DNA of 64,000 nucleotides from Moraxellaceae bacterium (GTDB lineage Bacteria; Pseudomonadota; Gammaproteobacteria; Pseudomonadales; Moraxellaceae), in the NCBI GenBank assembly GCA_030646295.1, contig JAUSND010000012.1, positions 125,723-189,722 on the forward strand. The letters run 5' to 3'. The notes beneath the pieces were generated by a model. It did not search any database. It worked only from the letters and a program-made list of their open reading frames with translations, and was not told the origin of the DNA. Both the position numbers and the translations under genes were made by a program. Shown piece by piece: positions 1 to 9,189 of this stretch. Positions within the stretch are counted from its first letter, which is position 1. Each line of letters opens with the position of its first letter.

Positions 1-1475
1 TTTCTTCGCCCTCGTCGTATCTGGAAGACCTGCGTGCCGCGTGGGTACAGGCCGACTTTGCCGAGCGCCGCGCACTGATTCTCGACAAGGTGCAGGCACT
101 GGCGGCGAAAGAAAACGGCAAGGCCATCATTCCGCCGGCACTGCTCGATGAAGTCACCGCACTGGTGGAGTGGCCGGTACCGCTGGTGTGTTCCTTCGAG
201 GAGCGCTTTCTCGCCGTACCGCAGGAAGCCCTGATTTCCACCATGCAGGACAACCAGAAATATTTCTGCCTGCTCGATGCCAACGGCAAGCTGCTACCGC
301 GCTTCATCACGGTCGCCAACATTGAAAGCGCGCATCCGGAATATATTGTGGCCGGTAATGAAAAGGTCGTGCGTCCGCGCCTCACCGATGCCGAGTTCTT
401 TTTCAACCAGGACAAGAAATCCAGACTGGAAACCCGCAACGAGCGCCTCAAGACCGTGGTGTTCCAGGCCCAGCTTGGCACCGTGCATGAAAAGGCCCAG
501 CGCATTTCCGCACTGGCCGGCGTGATTGCTGCGCAAACCGGTGGCGACAAGGCACTCGGCGAGCGCGCCGGCCTGCTCTCCAAATGCGATCTGGTCACCT
601 CGATGGTGGGTGAGTTCCCCGAGCTGCAGGGCATTGCCGGCTTCTACTATGCCAGCCACGATGGTGAGCATGAAGAAGTGGCCAAGGCTCTTAACGAGCA
701 GTACCAGCCACGCTTTGCCGGTGATGCGTTGCCATCCACCGTGACCGGCGCCGCCGTGGCACTGGCGGACAAGCTCGACACCCTTGTCGGTATTTTCGGC
801 ATCAACCAGCCACCGACCGGCTCCAAGGACCCGTTTGCCCTGCGTCGCTCCGCCATCGGCTTGCTGCGCATCATCATCGAGAAAGGTTTCAGTCTCGATG
901 TGCAGGCACTGGTGACGGAAGCCACGCGCAATTACGGTGACAAGCTGCTCAATGCCAACACGGCCAGTGACGTGTTCGAGTTCCTGCTCGGCCGTTATCG
1001 CGCCATGTACGAAGAGCAGGGCATCAAGCCGGAAGTGATTCTCGCCGTGCAGGCCATGAAACCGGTCTCGCCGTATGATTTCGACCAGCGCGTGAAAGCC
1101 GTGGCACATTTTGCCGCACTGCCGGAAGCCGCTGCACTTGCCGCCGGCAACAAGCGTGTGTCGAATATCCTGGCGAAGGAAACCGTACCGGCCAATGCCG
1201 CCATCAATACGTCACTGCTCAGTGATGATGCCGAGAAGGCTCTGGCCACTGCGGTGGCCGCACTGACATCCGAACTGGCGCCGCTGTTTGCCAACCATGA
1301 CTACACGGCAGCGCTGACTCGCCTGGCCGCACTGCGTCCGCAGGTCGATGCCTTTTTCGATCAGGTAATGGTGATGGCCGATGATGCCGCCGTGCGTGCC
1401 AATCGCCTGGCGTTGCTGGCACAGTTGCGCGGGTTGTTCTTGCAGGTGGCGGATATTTCCCTGCTGCAGGCCTGA
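1..1475 (+). CDS. glyS: Glycyl-tRNA synthetase beta subunit (5' truncated by window)
   Basis: The reading frame is open from base 3 to the stop at 1473-1475, about 490 residues. The gene therefore begins upstream, since full GlyS is roughly 690 residues. GlyS pairs with the catalytic GlyQ subunit in the tetrameric bacterial enzyme that charges tRNA-Gly, and it carries tRNA-binding and anticodon-binding functions. Visible family blocks are MQDNQKYF near base 243, the [10 protein letters not shown] block near 820, and a C-terminal helical DALR-like anticodon-binding region ending in [14 protein letters not shown]. The first in-window start codon, a GTG at 90, is internal and not the real start. 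The neighbouring acyltransferase fits the Pseudomonas-type order in which glyS lies near the origin. Confidence 0.96.
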   Translation, partial: SSPSSYLEDLRAAWVQADFAERRALILDKVQALAAKENGKAIIPPALLDEVTALVEWPVPLVCSFEERFLAVPQEALISTMQDNQKYFCLLDANGKLLPRFITVANIESAHPEYIVAGNEKVVRPRLTDAEFFFNQDKKSRLETRNERLKTVVFQAQLGTVHEKAQRISALAGVIAAQTGGDKALGERAGLLSKCDLVTSMVGEFPELQGIAGFYYASHDGEHEEVAKALNEQYQPRFAGDALPSTVTGAAVALADKLDTLVGIFGINQPPTGSKDPFALRRSAIGLLRIIIEKGFSLDVQALVTEATRNYGDKLLNANTASDVFEFLLGRYRAMYEEQGIKPEVILAVQAMKPVSPYDFDQRVKAVAHFAALPEAAALAAGNKRVSNILAKETVPANAAINTSLLSDDAEKALATAVAALTSELAPLFANHDYTAALTRLAALRPQVDAFFDQVMVMADDAAVRANRLALLAQLRGLFLQVADISLLQA

Positions 1476-1480
1476 GTCGT

Positions 1481-1515
1481 TTTCTGCGCCAGCCGTAAAA
1501 ACGCTGGCGCAGAAA
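1481..1515 (+). terminator. Hairpin terminator after glyS
   Basis: A perfect 13-bp inverted repeat (TTTCTGCGCCAGC at 1481-1493 and GCTGGCGCAGAAA at 1503-1515) surrounds a 9-nt loop, six bases after the glyS stop. There is no long T-tract beyond the AAA/TTT arm ends, so termination efficiency is uncertain. Confidence 0.65.
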
Positions 1516-1662
1516 GCACGTCTGTTGCCTTGATATTCGTCAGATTCGCTAACAATATAGTTGCCGCTACGCATTCCTTTTTGCTTGTCCCTCCGGCGTC
1601 CTCAGGTATGCTGTTTCCGCCTGATTGCCAGGCGTTGCATGCCATTAACCAGAGGGAACGCA

Positions 1663-2418
1663 ATGAAGACGGGATGGCTTTTTCTGCGCTCACTGGTTTT
1701 TTACGCGGGCTACTCGCTCTCCATGATTGTGCAAAGCGTACTGGCCTCTGTCGTCGGCGTATTTTCACGTGACATGGCCTACCGTATTTGCGTTACCTGG
1801 TGTGGCTTCGGTGTCTGGTGGGCCAGAGTCAGCTGTGGCATCCGCTATGAAGTGACCGGCATCGAAAACATTCCTGCTGGTGCCTGCGTGGTGTTGTCCA
1901 AGCATGAGAGCGCATGGGAAACCCTGTACCTGCAATCCCTGCTGGTACCGGCAACCACCGTACTCAAGCGCGAGCTTCTCTCGATTCCGTTTTTTGGCTG
2001 GGCCCTGCGCCTGCTCAATCCGATTGCCATCAATCGCGGCGAACCGGCACAGGCACTGAAAGCGGTGCTGCGTCAGGGCGAAGAGCGGCTGGCGGCCGGG
2101 CGCCGCATCATCATATTTCCGGAAGGCACGCGTGCACGACCGGGCGAGCAGCTGCCCTACAACGTCGGCGGTGCCATGCTGGCCGCTCGCACCGGGTTTC
2201 CCTTGCTGCCGGTGTCGCTCAACTCCGGTGACTGCTGGCCACGCGGCACCATGCTCAAGCGTCCCGGCGTCATTCAGGTCGTGATCGGCATACCGATGGA
2301 CTCGCACGGTACGCCGGCCAAGGCGCTCAATGCACGGGCGCGTGACTGGATCGAGGCAGAGCGCGCAGCGATGGGCCGTGTCGCCGTCACGCCGGCCCCT
2401 GTTTCACAGAATATGTGA
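1663..2418 (+). CDS. 1-acylglycerol-3-phosphate O-acyltransferase (PlsC family)
   Basis: A 251-aa membrane-associated acyltransferase, probably acylating lysophosphatidic acid in phospholipid synthesis. Seen: an N-terminal hydrophobic stretch (about residues 5-35), the catalytic block KHESAWET in which His is followed four residues later by Glu rather than the usual Asp (HX4E), a second block KRELLSIPFFGW, an INRG block, and FPEGTRA. The HX4E variant is, as I recall, normal in this proteobacterial subgroup. The ATG at 1663 was chosen because AGAGGGA lies just upstream; the longer frame from 1561 has no ribosome site and would place unrelated residues before the membrane anchor. It follows the glyS terminator and resembles the plsC-like gene near the origin in Pseudomonas. 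Confidence 0.88.
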   Translation: MKTGWLFLRSLVFYAGYSLSMIVQSVLASVVGVFSRDMAYRICVTWCGFGVWWARVSCGIRYEVTGIENIPAGACVVLSKHESAWETLYLQSLLVPATTVLKRELLSIPFFGWALRLLNPIAINRGEPAQALKAVLRQGEERLAAGRRIIIFPEGTRARPGEQLPYNVGGAMLAARTGFPLLPVSLNSGDCWPRGTMLKRPGVIQVVIGIPMDSHGTPAKALNARARDWIEAERAAMGRVAVTPAPVSQNM

Positions 2419-2493
2419 CCCACTGCGCCATCGGCACTGGCGGATTGGCGATCCCGCAGCGAGAATGAGGTAACTGTCACACACGGACCTCTC

Positions 2494-3579
2494 ATGGACC
2501 CGCTGCACCCCCGGAACAGTCGTCGTCTCCTGCTCGGTGTCTTCCTCGCCGGTCTCCTGCTGCTGGCCTGGCAAGTACTCAGCCCCTTCATCATTCCCGT
2601 GGCCTGGGCCGGCATCCTGGTGTATGTCACCTGGCCCCTGTATCTGCGCCTGCGTACGGTTTTCCGGGGACGCCACACCCCCTCGGCACTGGTCATGACC
2701 GTGATGCTGGCCCTGACCCTGATCCTGCCGCTCCTGTGGGTGGTCTTCCTGCTGCAAAGCGAGATCAGCGGCGTCTACCAGCAGATTGCCCAGCAGCTTT
2801 CGCGGGGCAATCTGGTCATGCCCGAGGCCTTCCGCAACGTCCCCTGGCTCGGCAACGAGCTGCAGGCCTTTTTCGACCGCCTCAATGCCAGTCCGGAAGC
2901 ACTGAAAGCCCAGATCACCGAATGGAGCAACTACGGCGTCAATCATGCCGCCGGGTTTGTCGGCGGGGTGGGGCGCAACATGGGCAAGCTCGGATTTGCC
3001 CTGCTCACCGCCTTCTTCCTTTACCGTGATGGCGAGATCGTGGTGAAGCAGATCCGCCTTGTGCTGACCCAGGTACTGGACGAGCGCATCGACGACTACC
3101 TGCGCGCCATGGGCGACATGGCCCGCGCCGTGGTCTACGGCATTGTGCTGACGGCAATGGCCCAGGGCCTGCTGGCGGGCATCGGTTATGCCGTCGCCGG
3201 CATGGGTAACCCGGTCTTCCTGGGTGTGCTCACGGCACTCATCGCCTTCATTCCCTTCGGTACCCCGTTTGCCTGGGGCGCCGTCTGCATCTGGCTGTTC
3301 CTGACGGGCGAGACCTGGGCCGCCTTCGGCCTGTTCCTGTGGGGCGCCCTTGTCGTCAGCTGGATCGACAACATCATCCGGCCACTGGTCATCTCCAGCG
3401 CCACCCGCATGCCCTTCCTGCTGGTCATGTTCGGCGTGCTGGGCGGTCTGGCCGCCTTCGGTATGGTGGGCCTGTTCATCGGTCCCGTCATCCTGGCCGT
3501 CATGGTCGCGGTCTGGCGCGAATGGCTGGATGATGCCAACGAGGCAGCCGACGCCGTCACGCATGAAGATGCCGAATGA
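2494..3579 (+). CDS. AI-2E family transporter (PerM/YdiK type)
   Basis: A 361-aa polytopic inner-membrane protein of the AI-2 exporter-like superfamily. Seen: two N-terminal membrane segments (residues about 10-50), a third near 65-85, an amphipathic soluble region (about 95-155), then a cluster of C-terminal segments with the family-like stretch IAFIPFGTPFAWG and a late WIDNIIRPLVIS block typical of these permeases. Substrates of family members are mostly unproven; autoinducer-2 export is shown only for a few. A long open frame on the opposite strand is a shadow. The ribosome site is weak (GAGG lies too far upstream), so the start is reasonable but not certain. Confidence 0.85.
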   Translation: MDPLHPRNSRRLLLGVFLAGLLLLAWQVLSPFIIPVAWAGILVYVTWPLYLRLRTVFRGRHTPSALVMTVMLALTLILPLLWVVFLLQSEISGVYQQIAQQLSRGNLVMPEAFRNVPWLGNELQAFFDRLNASPEALKAQITEWSNYGVNHAAGFVGGVGRNMGKLGFALLTAFFLYRDGEIVVKQIRLVLTQVLDERIDDYLRAMGDMARAVVYGIVLTAMAQGLLAGIGYAVAGMGNPVFLGVLTALIAFIPFGTPFAWGAVCIWLFLTGETWAAFGLFLWGALVVSWIDNIIRPLVISSATRMPFLLVMFGVLGGLAAFGMVGLFIGPVILAVMVAVWREWLDDANEAADAVTHEDAE

Positions 3580-3677
3580 GTGCACAGGCTGTGGCATGAC
3601 CTGCCCGGAATTTTTTTGCTAGACTGGGCCGACTGTCGCTAACGACACTATAGCTAACGTTAGGCGGCAACTATGTG

Positions 3678-3729
3678 ATGCCGGACCCGGCAAACGGACT
3701 GTTTGCCACCCAAAGGACCCGTCCGGCAT
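3678..3729. repeat. Nested inverted repeats in leader of SRAP-like gene
   Basis: Outer arms ATGCCGGAC (3678-3686) and GTCCGGCAT (3721-3729) are perfect 9-bp complements. Inside them GGCAAAC (3689-3695) and GTTTGCC (3701-3707) form a second 7-bp stem with a 5-nt loop. The structure sits about 70 bases before the start at 3801 and is outside any supported gene. Confidence 0.6.
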
Positions 3730-3800
3730 ATCAGCTTGATACCGGGACAGCACACAGGGACGACCGTAGGCTGCCCCCCATTAACCAGAAGAATCCGGTC

Positions 3801-4244
3801 ATGTGCGGAGCAATACAGCTGCAGGACACCAAGGTTTTTTTCCCCCACCCCAGTGCAAAGCTTCCCGTGCGCAAGCGCGACGGACAGATCGAGTGGATCA
3901 CCTGGGGCAAGCGTCGTGAAGAGATGTGCGGATTTCCCGAAGGTGGCTGGGCGCGACTGTCCTCCATCAAGGATGGCCGCTGGACCCGCCTCAACCCCAG
4001 GCCCGTGCAGATTGCCGTCGAGCGCTTCATGGAAAAGGACGCCGAGGGCCAGCGTTACTGGTTTGATCTGGAGGAGGGCGAGTTCATCCAGGGGCTCATG
4101 GCCTTCATTGATGGCGAAGCCCGTGTCTATGTCGTGACGCAGGAAGCCGAGCCACAAACCGCCATGATCCATCCCCGCTGGCCACGCATCCTTCAGCGTG
4201 ACGCCGTTGATGCGCCGGCACCTCGCACCGAAAACGCCGCATGA
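3801..4244 (+). CDS. Small SRAP (HMCES/YedK)-like protein
   Basis: A 147-aa protein beginning Met-Cys-Gly. SRAP proteins such as YedK and HMCES use Cys2, exposed after Met removal, to form a thiazolidine crosslink with abasic sites in single-stranded DNA. Further matches by eye to the SRAP pattern are a WGKR block (compare WGYAP), an AR block, FMEKD-EGQRYWF (aligning with the WFEWK catalytic Glu region), and VVTQEA...MIHPRWPRIL (compare VTAAA...IHDRRPLVL with its active-site His). The protein is much shorter than YedK (about 220 aa), and the residue aligned to the conserved Asn before AR is Trp. ATG 3801 was chosen because it puts Cys at position 2; a longer frame from 3675 adds an unrelated basic stretch. 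Homology is by pattern only. Confidence 0.6.
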   Translation: MCGAIQLQDTKVFFPHPSAKLPVRKRDGQIEWITWGKRREEMCGFPEGGWARLSSIKDGRWTRLNPRPVQIAVERFMEKDAEGQRYWFDLEEGEFIQGLMAFIDGEARVYVVTQEAEPQTAMIHPRWPRILQRDAVDAPAPRTENAA

Positions 4245-4274
4245 AAAAAGCCCGCTGTCATGCGGGCTTTTCAT
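4244..4274. terminator. Bidirectional terminator between SRAP-like gene and efflux operon
   Basis: AAAAGCCCGC (4246-4255) and GCGGGCTTTT (4262-4271) form a 10-bp stem with a 6-nt loop, flanked by A and T runs. It serves two convergent genes. Confidence 0.85.
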
Positions 4275-4294
4275 TGCAGGATGAATGAACTTCG

Positions 4295-5515
4295 CTACTG
4301 GTAACGCAGCGCTTCGATCGGCTTCAGGCGGGCCGCCTTGTTGGCGGGATAAAATCCGAAAAATATGCCAATGCCGGCCGCCACTGCAAACGCCAGCAGC
4401 ATCGATGACACCGTCACCAGCACCAGCAGCTTGCCGGTGCTCGCCACCGCAAACGCTCCCGCAATACCGATCAGCACCCCGATCAGGCAACCCGCTATCG
4501 AAATGATGACCGCCTCCAGCAAAAACTGCAGGCGGATATCGGCAGGGCGTGCGCCGATCGCCATGCGGATACCGATTTCACGTGTCCGCTCCGTCACCGA
4601 CACCAGCATGATGTTCATGATGCCGATGCCGCCAACGATCAGCGAAATCGAGGCAATCGCACCCAGCATCAGCGACATCACCGCCGTTGTCTCGGCCGCC
4701 GTATTCGCCAGCGCCGTCAGGTTCTGGATGGTGAAGTCATCGTCCTGATCCTCGCCCAGACGATGCCGTTCCCGCAGCAGGTCCTGCATGGAAGTCTGCA
4801 CGCGCAACATGACGTTTTCGTTGTCGGCCTGCACCATGATCATGCGCAACGAATCACGGAAGCGCGGCCCGGCCAGACGGCGCTGCGCCGTGGTCAGCGG
4901 CACAATGATGGTGTCGTCCTGGTCACGGCCATCCAGGCTCTGGCCCTTGGTGCCCAGCACCCCCACAACCTGGAAGGGCTGGTTGCGGATGCGGATGGTT
5001 TCACCAATGGGGCTCAGGCCACCAAAAAGATTCTCGACAATCTGCTGGCCAACAAGGGCCACCTGCGCACCGGTGCGCATTTCGGCCTCATCAAAAACAT
5101 AACCTTCCACCACCGGCCAGTCGCGCAGCCCCAGATAATCCGCATTGGTGCCGATGACCTGCGTGTTCCAGTTGTTGGTGCCATACACCACCTGCGAATT
5201 GTTCTGCAGCAACGGCGCCATGTACCTCACACCGTCCAGTTGCCGGATGGCATTGGCATCGCCCAGTGTAAGGTTCTGGGCGCCGCCAAAACCGGTGCGC
5301 ACCCCGTTGGCCGAGGTAGCTCCCGGCATCACGATGAACAGGTTGGAGCCCATACTCGCAATCGCACTGTTCACCTGCTTCTGCACGCCGGCACCAATGG
5401 CCAGCATGAGGATGACAGCGGCCACGCCAATGATCATGCCCAGCATGGTGAGAAAACTGCGCAGGCGGTTCGCCAGCATGGCCGAGAGCGCTTCACGCAA
5501 CATGAACCCGAACAT
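4295..5515 (-). CDS. MacB-like ABC transporter permease
   Basis: A 406-aa inner-membrane permease of the MacB/FtsX family. Seen: one N-terminal membrane helix (residues about 20-42), a large periplasmic domain (about 45-275) with MacB_PCD character, and three C-terminal helices holding the conserved IGIMNIMLVSVTERTREIGIRMAIGAR block. Unlike E. coli MacB, the ATPase is a separate polypeptide encoded immediately upstream; the two share one base (TGATG), so translation is probably coupled. It belongs to a four-gene minus-strand operon with a MacA-like adaptor and a TolC-like channel, so export of a macrolide, siderophore, peptide or lipid-like substrate is likely. The substrate is not indicated. 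Confidence 0.9.
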   Translation of the reverse strand: MFGFMLREALSAMLANRLRSFLTMLGMIIGVAAVILMLAIGAGVQKQVNSAIASMGSNLFIVMPGATSANGVRTGFGGAQNLTLGDANAIRQLDGVRYMAPLLQNNSQVVYGTNNWNTQVIGTNADYLGLRDWPVVEGYVFDEAEMRTGAQVALVGQQIVENLFGGLSPIGETIRIRNQPFQVVGVLGTKGQSLDGRDQDDTIIVPLTTAQRRLAGPRFRDSLRMIMVQADNENVMLRVQTSMQDLLRERHRLGEDQDDDFTIQNLTALANTAAETTAVMSLMLGAIASISLIVGGIGIMNIMLVSVTERTREIGIRMAIGARPADIRLQFLLEAVIISIAGCLIGVLIGIAGAFAVASTGKLLVLVTVSSMLLAFAVAAGIGIFFGFYPANKAARLKPIEALRYQ

Positions 5516-6237
5516 CAGTGCATCTCCAGATGCTGGTTGAGGCCTTCGGCCACGGGACCGTCATACGCCATGCGGCCATCAACCAGACGCACCAGCCGCT
5601 TTGCGTGCATCGCGATATCGGTTTCATGCGTGACCAGCAGGATGGTGATGCCGTCATCGCGGTTAAGCGACTCGAACAGCGCCATGATTTCTGCACTGGT
5701 TTTTGTATCAAGGTTGCCGGTAGGCTCGTCCGCCAGCACCAGCGCCGGGCGATTCACCAGTGCGCGCGCAATCGCCACACGCTGCTGCTGGCCACCGGAA
5801 ATCTGTGCCGGATAGGCATCAAGCCGGTTGCCCAGTCCCACACGTGCCAGCATGTCGGCAGCGCGGGCACGACGTTCGGCAGTCGGCACACCGGCATAAA
5901 TCAGCGGCAGCGCCACGTTATCGGCGAGCGTGCTGCGTGGCAGCAAGTTGAAACCCTGAAACACAAACCCGATCGCACGATTGCGGATGGCGGCAAGTTG
6001 CGCAGCCTCGCGGTAACCGACGGATTCGCCATTCAGGAAATAATCACCGGAGGTCGGACTGTCGAGACAACCCAGAATGTTCATGAAGGTGGATTTGCCA
6101 GAGCCGGACGGGCCCATCACCGCAACAAACTCGCCAGCATCCACCTGCAGGTCAATGCCGTGCAGGATGCGCACCGGCCCTGTCCCCGACGCAAATTCCT
6201 TGATGATGCCGCGCGTGCGGATAACCGCTGTGCTCAT
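5515..6237 (-). CDS. ABC transporter ATP-binding protein (MacB/LolD type)
   Basis: A 240-aa nucleotide-binding subunit. Motifs in order: Walker A GPSGSGKST (about residues 42-50), Q-loop VFQGFNLL, signature ISGGQQQRV, Walker B LVLADEPTGNLD, and the H-loop in LLVTHE. Together with the permease encoded next to it, it powers a mechanotransmission-type (type VII) exporter. It lies 9 nt downstream of the adaptor gene and overlaps the permease gene by one base. Confidence 0.93.
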   Translation of the reverse strand: MSTAVIRTRGIIKEFASGTGPVRILHGIDLQVDAGEFVAVMGPSGSGKSTFMNILGCLDSPTSGDYFLNGESVGYREAAQLAAIRNRAIGFVFQGFNLLPRSTLADNVALPLIYAGVPTAERRARAADMLARVGLGNRLDAYPAQISGGQQQRVAIARALVNRPALVLADEPTGNLDTKTSAEIMALFESLNRDDGITILLVTHETDIAMHAKRLVRLVDGRMAYDGPVAEGLNQHLEMH

Positions 6238-6246
6238 GTCAGGCTC

Positions 6247-7485
6247 CTACATGCCAAACTGCATGCCGCGCGGAGAACCACCCGCTGCACCAGCAGCACC
6301 TTCGCCTTCACCCACCACCACTGCATCACCTGCCTTCAACGCCTTGTCACGCAACTCGGTATAGCGGCGATCCGTGATGCCAATGGCCACGCGCACTTCA
6401 TGCAGCTTGCCGTCACGCAGCACATACACACGACCATTGCCGCCCGCACGACTGGAGCGCCGACGCTCGCCGTTACCTGATTCATCCCCGCCGTTAGCCG
6501 GAGATGCTGCCGCCGATTTTCCGGATGAAGAAGACTCTGCCGCCTTTACTACCCGGCTTTCGTCCGTCGGCTTGAAACGCAGCGCCGAATTCGGCACCCG
6601 CAATACGCCGTCTTTCTCCTGCACCTTGATATCCACATAGGCCGTCATGCCCGGCAAGAGTTTCTGGTCAGCATTATCAACATTCACCACAACGTTGTAG
6701 CTCACCACATTCGATTCGTTTTTCGGATTAAGACGGATCTGTTTCACAATGCCGGCAAAACGCCGACCGGAAAATGCATCCACCCGGAACGATACCGGCG
6801 TACCGACCACAATCTGGCCGATGTCTGCCTCGGAGAAATAGGCATCAATCTGCATCTCGCGCAAATCCCTAGCAATCTTGAACAGCTCCGGCGTATTGAA
6901 ACTTGCGGCCACCGTCTGGCCGGCATCCACGGCACGTGACACCACCACACCGGAGACCGGCGAACGGATCACGGCATAATCAAGATTGGTGCGGTCTTTT
7001 TTTACCTGCGCATTGGTCTGCGCGACTTTTGCCTGCGCATCCTTCAATGCCTGCTGTGACCTGTCCAGTTCCTGCTGCGACACAAAGCCGTCCTTGGCCA
7101 GTGGTGCAATGCGCTCGACATCACTTTGTGCCAGACGCAGGGCCGATTGTGCCGACGCATAATTTGCCTCGCTCTGCTGCAGTGCCGCACGCAACAGGGC
7201 GTCATCAAGCCGCATCAGTATCTGGCCGGCCTCAACGCGGTCATTGAAATCAACATACAGATCCGTAATGGTGCCGGACACCTGTGTGCCCACGCTCACC
7301 AGCGTCACCGGGTTCAGCGTGCCATTGGCCGAAACCGTCTGGGCAATATCACCGTGATCAACCTTTTCCGTGCGGTAACTGGTGGCATCGCCCTTGTCAC
7401 GACACGCCACAAAACCTGCTGCCACCAGCAGCATCAGCGCCAGTACAACCAGCACCCGCGGGCGCAATAAACCTTTCAATGTCAT
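6247..7485 (-). CDS. MacA-like periplasmic adaptor (membrane fusion protein)
   Basis: A 412-aa adaptor of the HlyD/RND-MFP family. Seen: an N-terminal signal or anchor (residues about 10-28), lipoyl-like halves around VSVGTQVSGTITDLYVDFNDRVEAGQIL and IRSPVSGVVVSRAVDAGQTV, a long intervening coiled-coil hairpin rich in Gln and Ala (about 95-165), then beta-barrel and membrane-proximal domains. A Ser/Gly/Arg-rich insertion (about residues 320-345, SSSSGKSAAASPANGGDESG) is unusual for MacA and looks like a flexible linker. Its start overlaps the TolC-like stop by 4 nt. Confidence 0.9.
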   Translation of the reverse strand: MTLKGLLRPRVLVVLALMLLVAAGFVACRDKGDATSYRTEKVDHGDIAQTVSANGTLNPVTLVSVGTQVSGTITDLYVDFNDRVEAGQILMRLDDALLRAALQQSEANYASAQSALRLAQSDVERIAPLAKDGFVSQQELDRSQQALKDAQAKVAQTNAQVKKDRTNLDYAVIRSPVSGVVVSRAVDAGQTVAASFNTPELFKIARDLREMQIDAYFSEADIGQIVVGTPVSFRVDAFSGRRFAGIVKQIRLNPKNESNVVSYNVVVNVDNADQKLLPGMTAYVDIKVQEKDGVLRVPNSALRFKPTDESRVVKAAESSSSGKSAAASPANGGDESGNGERRRSSRAGGNGRVYVLRDGKLHEVRVAIGITDRRYTELRDKALKAGDAVVVGEGEGAAGAAGGSPRGMQFGM

Positions 7486-8867
7486 GGTGCCATCTCCGGC
7501 GCAGGCATGGTGCCCGATATGTCGCCTGTCGCATTAACCTGTGCTGAATGATCCAGCGATGAAAATCCGAGTGTCCCGGTCGCACGGGCCAGGGAAATAC
7601 GCGCACGCGCCCACTCATAGCGGGCCTTCACAAACTGCTGGCGTGCATCCGCCAGTGAGCTTTGTGCATTCAGCACATTGATGAGGTCGCCAAGCCCGGC
7701 CTTGTAACGTGCCGTGGCGGCGCGGTGCGATTCTTCGGCAGCGCCCACCAGATCGCGCGTGGCCGAGAACGCGGCCGTTGCCGTCTTCAGTGTCTGCCAG
7801 GCTTCCCATATTTCCTGCGAGGCATCCTGTTGCAGCCGCTCCAGGTCCGTTCGCGTCAGTGCCAGTTGCGCCTCGGCCAGCCGCACATCGGCCGCACGCT
7901 GGCCGCCGGTATACAGCGGCACGTTAAGGCGCACGCCAATGCTGCCGGCATCGCTGTCATTGCTGTTGTTCTGCGTCCACGCCTGATCGGCCGACAGCCT
8001 GATGTCGGGCCTGTGGCTGGCCCGTGCCTGGGTCAGCGCCGCTTCACTGGCCTTCACCCGTTCGCCCTGCGCCAGCACATCGGGGCGCTGGTCAACGGCA
8101 GTGAGAAAGCTCGCCAGTGGCGGCAGGGCAGGGCTCTCCGGAATGGCCTGGGTCTCTGCCAGTGTCAGCGAGGTGGACGCCGGCAGCCCCAGCATGATCG
8201 CCATGCGGCCACGGGCCACCTGCTGCTCGCCCTCCCTGGTCAGCACACTCAGGCGCGCCTGCGACAACGCCGTCTGTGACTGCAATACATCCTCGCGCGT
8301 TGCCACGCCTACCCGCTGCCGCACACCGGCGGCACGCAGGGTCTCTGCCGCCGCCGTTTCGGAGTCGCGGGCAGCAAGCAGGCTGGCATCCACGGCCAGC
8401 CACTGGTAATACGCCTCCACCGCCCGCTGCAGCACTGACTGCAGGGCATCGTCCTGGCTCGCCCGCAGGGCATCCAGGGTGCGCTCCGCCTGCGCCTTGC
8501 CCGCCGCACGCGCCCCGAAGTCATACAGCAGCCAGCCCAGTGACAGCGCCGCCGTGGTCCGGTCCTCATTGTCCGGCGAGACGTTATCGCCCACGTTGCG
8601 GGTCTGCCCCAGCGATGCATCCAGTGTCGGCCGGTAGGGCACCCTGGCAGAGTCCACGCGCGCCGCCTGGGCCTCGGCATTCAGCCACGCGGTCCGGGTA
8701 TCCGGATGCCTGCACAGCGCCAGCCGCACCACCGTGGCCAGGTCCAGCGGCGCCGCAGGCACGGCACAGGACGCCGGCACCGGCGCCTCGCGTGACAGGG
8801 CCTCGGCCGCCATCACGGGCAGCGCCATGCCCGCCAGCGCGGCAGCAAGAGAAAGTCGTTTCAGCAT
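7482..8867 (-). CDS. TolC-like outer-membrane efflux protein
   Basis: A 461-aa outer-membrane factor with the duplicated OEP domain of TolC-family channels: two long alpha-helical stretches with Ala/Gln-rich heptads, around residues 60-260 and 270-450. The start at 8867 gives a clear signal peptide (MLKRLSLAAALAGMALPVMAA) with cleavage after AMA-like residues; the longer frame to 9038 adds an implausible N-terminus. It is the first gene of the operon and probably sets its promoter in the 8868-9189 intergenic region. It would complete a periplasm-spanning pump with the MacA-like and MacB-like components. Confidence 0.9.
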   Translation of the reverse strand: MLKRLSLAAALAGMALPVMAAEALSREAPVPASCAVPAAPLDLATVVRLALCRHPDTRTAWLNAEAQAARVDSARVPYRPTLDASLGQTRNVGDNVSPDNEDRTTAALSLGWLLYDFGARAAGKAQAERTLDALRASQDDALQSVLQRAVEAYYQWLAVDASLLAARDSETAAAETLRAAGVRQRVGVATREDVLQSQTALSQARLSVLTREGEQQVARGRMAIMLGLPASTSLTLAETQAIPESPALPPLASFLTAVDQRPDVLAQGERVKASEAALTQARASHRPDIRLSADQAWTQNNSNDSDAGSIGVRLNVPLYTGGQRAADVRLAEAQLALTRTDLERLQQDASQEIWEAWQTLKTATAAFSATRDLVGAAEESHRAATARYKAGLGDLINVLNAQSSLADARQQFVKARYEWARARISLARATGTLGFSSLDHSAQVNATGDISGTMPAPEMAP

Positions 8868-9189
8868 GATGTGTTTGCCAACCAATGGGCATGCGCCCGC
8901 TGTCTTGATACTTCGTGGCAACCGCGGCTGCGAAGGGAAACCGGAAGCGTAGCATCCGGGCATGACAAATCCGTACACCCTCAGTAACGCCGTCATGACC
9001 GTATGGTTGACACATGGTGTTGTAGCACGCCTGTTCATTTACCGAAAAAACCGGCAAAAGCGGCAATGTTGTCAATGCGGGCCTGACCTTGCTCGCGTAT
9101 AAAGCGCTTCTTGACGGCTCTCTATGGCCAGGCGATCCAGTCCTGCGCGTGTTCCAGAGATCCGCTTTACCCCCAAACGAGGTGCTTTC
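8868..9189. other. Divergent intergenic region, 322 bp
   Basis: This stretch separates the efflux operon (minus) from the acyl-CoA dehydrogenase (plus) and must hold both promoters. A TTGACA occurs at 9007 and a TATAAA at 9098, but neither has a correctly spaced partner. I see no gene, tRNA or convincing operator. Confidence 0.5.

Noticed and set aside
2404-3597. 397-codon open frame antisense to the AI-2E family gene
   Set aside because: The plus-strand frame shows clear membrane topology and family motifs. The minus product is low-complexity Gln/Gly/His/Asp-rich.
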